Part shown: in pieces, positions 63,359 to 64,000 of the stretch
Layout: each line of letters starts with the position of its first letter
How positions within the stretch are numbered: position 1 is the stretch's first letter
Source: Vreelandella nigrificans
Lineage (GTDB): Bacteria > Pseudomonadota > Gammaproteobacteria > Pseudomonadales > Halomonadaceae
Reading direction: 5' to 3'
Assembly (NCBI RefSeq): GCF_002374315.1
Contig: NZ_NWUX01000001.1
Coordinates: forward strand, 248,001-312,000
DNA: 64,000 nucleotides
Notes under the pieces: model-generated
Database searches by the model: none
What the model saw: the letters and a program-made list of their open reading frames with translations, nothing else
What the model was told of the DNA's origin: nothing
Made by a program: the position numbers and the translations under genes

Positions 63359-64000
63359 ATGAAAACACTCCTGCGACTGCTCCTTGGCTGTGCGGCGCTT
63401 TTGGCGTTGCTATTGGCGGGCCCTGCATGGATGCTGGCGAGTGGGACAATTGCAACCGATGTGCACTGGTCTAGTCTTGATCGTTCATCTGCTGGGTTAG
63501 CGCCCACACCTGAAAGTTCGAGCGAAGCCGTGGTGCAGGTATATGCCGCTAATGCCTACAATTGGCGAGGTGCTTTTGGGGTGCATCCTTGGATCGCGAT
63601 TAAGGCGGAAGGAGAACCAGATTACCGTATTCTGCAGGTGATGAGCTGGCGCCGGCCGACTGTGGTTGCTGTCATTGATACGCCTGACCGTGCTTGGTTT
63701 GGCAATGCTCCTATGCTGCTTGCAGATTATAGAGGTGATACTGCAAGTACGCTTATTCCCGAGATAATCGCTGCCACGGAGCGTTACCCTAGTGCTGAAC
63801 GCTACCGCGTGTGGCCAGGGCCCAATAGCAATACTTTTATTGCTTGGATTGCTCGAGAGGTTGAAGGATTTGATGTGGCGCTACCGGCCACCGCGGTAGG
63901 TAAAGACTTCCTATTTGATGGTGTGTTTGCGCCTGCGCCCAGCGGAACGGGTTACCAGCTTTCGCTTGGTGGTATGTTTGGTTTTCTGCTGGCGAAAGAA
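63359..64000 (+). CDS. DUF3750 family protein (5' part, runs past window end)
   Basis: The frame is open for 214 codons from the ATG at 63359 to the last base. N-terminal hydrophobic helix (about 5-27), then AVVQVYAANAYNWRGAFGVHPWIAIK (about 60-85), MSWRRPTV and RAWFGNAPMLLADYRG, the pattern of the DUF3750 family, a group of membrane-anchored proteins with unknown function. Missing only the 3' end. Confidence 0.83.
   Translation, partial: MKTLLRLLLGCAALLALLLAGPAWMLASGTIATDVHWSSLDRSSAGLAPTPESSSEAVVQVYAANAYNWRGAFGVHPWIAIKAEGEPDYRILQVMSWRRPTVVAVIDTPDRAWFGNAPMLLADYRGDTASTLIPEIIAATERYPSAERYRVWPGPNSNTFIAWIAREVEGFDVALPATAVGKDFLFDGVFAPAPSGTGYQLSLGGMFGFLLAKE

Overview
The window reads as chromosomal DNA of a moderately halophilic gammaproteobacterium, most likely Halomonas or a close relative (Halomonadaceae). 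The grounds are inference from protein family resemblance and gene content: a betIBA glycine betaine synthesis operon, a Gram-negative porin, AmpG, a PsrA-like site before a long FadE, ProRS and topoisomerase III of gammaproteobacterial type, and moderate GC with AT-rich intergenic stretches. I see no phage, insertion sequence or CRISPR array.

Layout. 41-3177: a DUF2784 membrane protein and a lemA/M48 membrane protease pair. 3187-7553 (minus): an operon of an M20 peptidase plus kynA, kynU and an AFMID-like formylkynurenine formamidase (tryptophan to anthranilate), with a divergent LysR gene and a YfcC-type carrier beyond it. 10698-15040: GrpB-family protein, azoreductase with divergent LysR regulator, and topB. 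15169-24348 (minus): eight co-directional genes that look like one organophosphate system, made of an ABC importer, IMPase-family phosphatase, dual-specificity phosphatase, LacI regulator, secreted MINPP-type histidine phosphatase (phytase-like) and porin, with an 18-bp palindrome in front. 24723-29894: AarF-type kinase, SEC-C protein, ampG, slyD-like.

30104-30437: a 41-residue single-helix protein that resembles the cbb3 oxidase subunit CcoM, preceded by two FNR/ANR-like boxes and followed by a clean terminator. 30587-32187: a periplasmic molybdopterin-domain-like protein overlapping a membrane GGDEF gene. 32365-33999: a Tat-exported Arg/Ser/Tyr repeat protein next to an HprK-like kinase fused to a PqqD domain, the least familiar pair here. 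34124-43897: proS, a lipoprotein, a BenE-family transporter with divergent XRE-cupin regulator and two matching palindromes, nfo, a UgpQ-like gene, quinone oxidoreductase, an enoyl-CoA hydratase remnant and an SLC13 transporter.

44056-55350: glycerol catabolism, with glpR, glpK, glpD and a complete GlpSTPQUV-type glycerol ABC importer in place of glpF. 55933-62613: fadE and betIBA with a palindromic BetI-type site. 63000-64000: tRNA-Met(CAT), the small SRP RNA and the start of a DUF3750 gene. Short (14-17 bp) imperfect tandem repeats recur in leaders and in two coding regions, pointing to ongoing small duplications in this genome.
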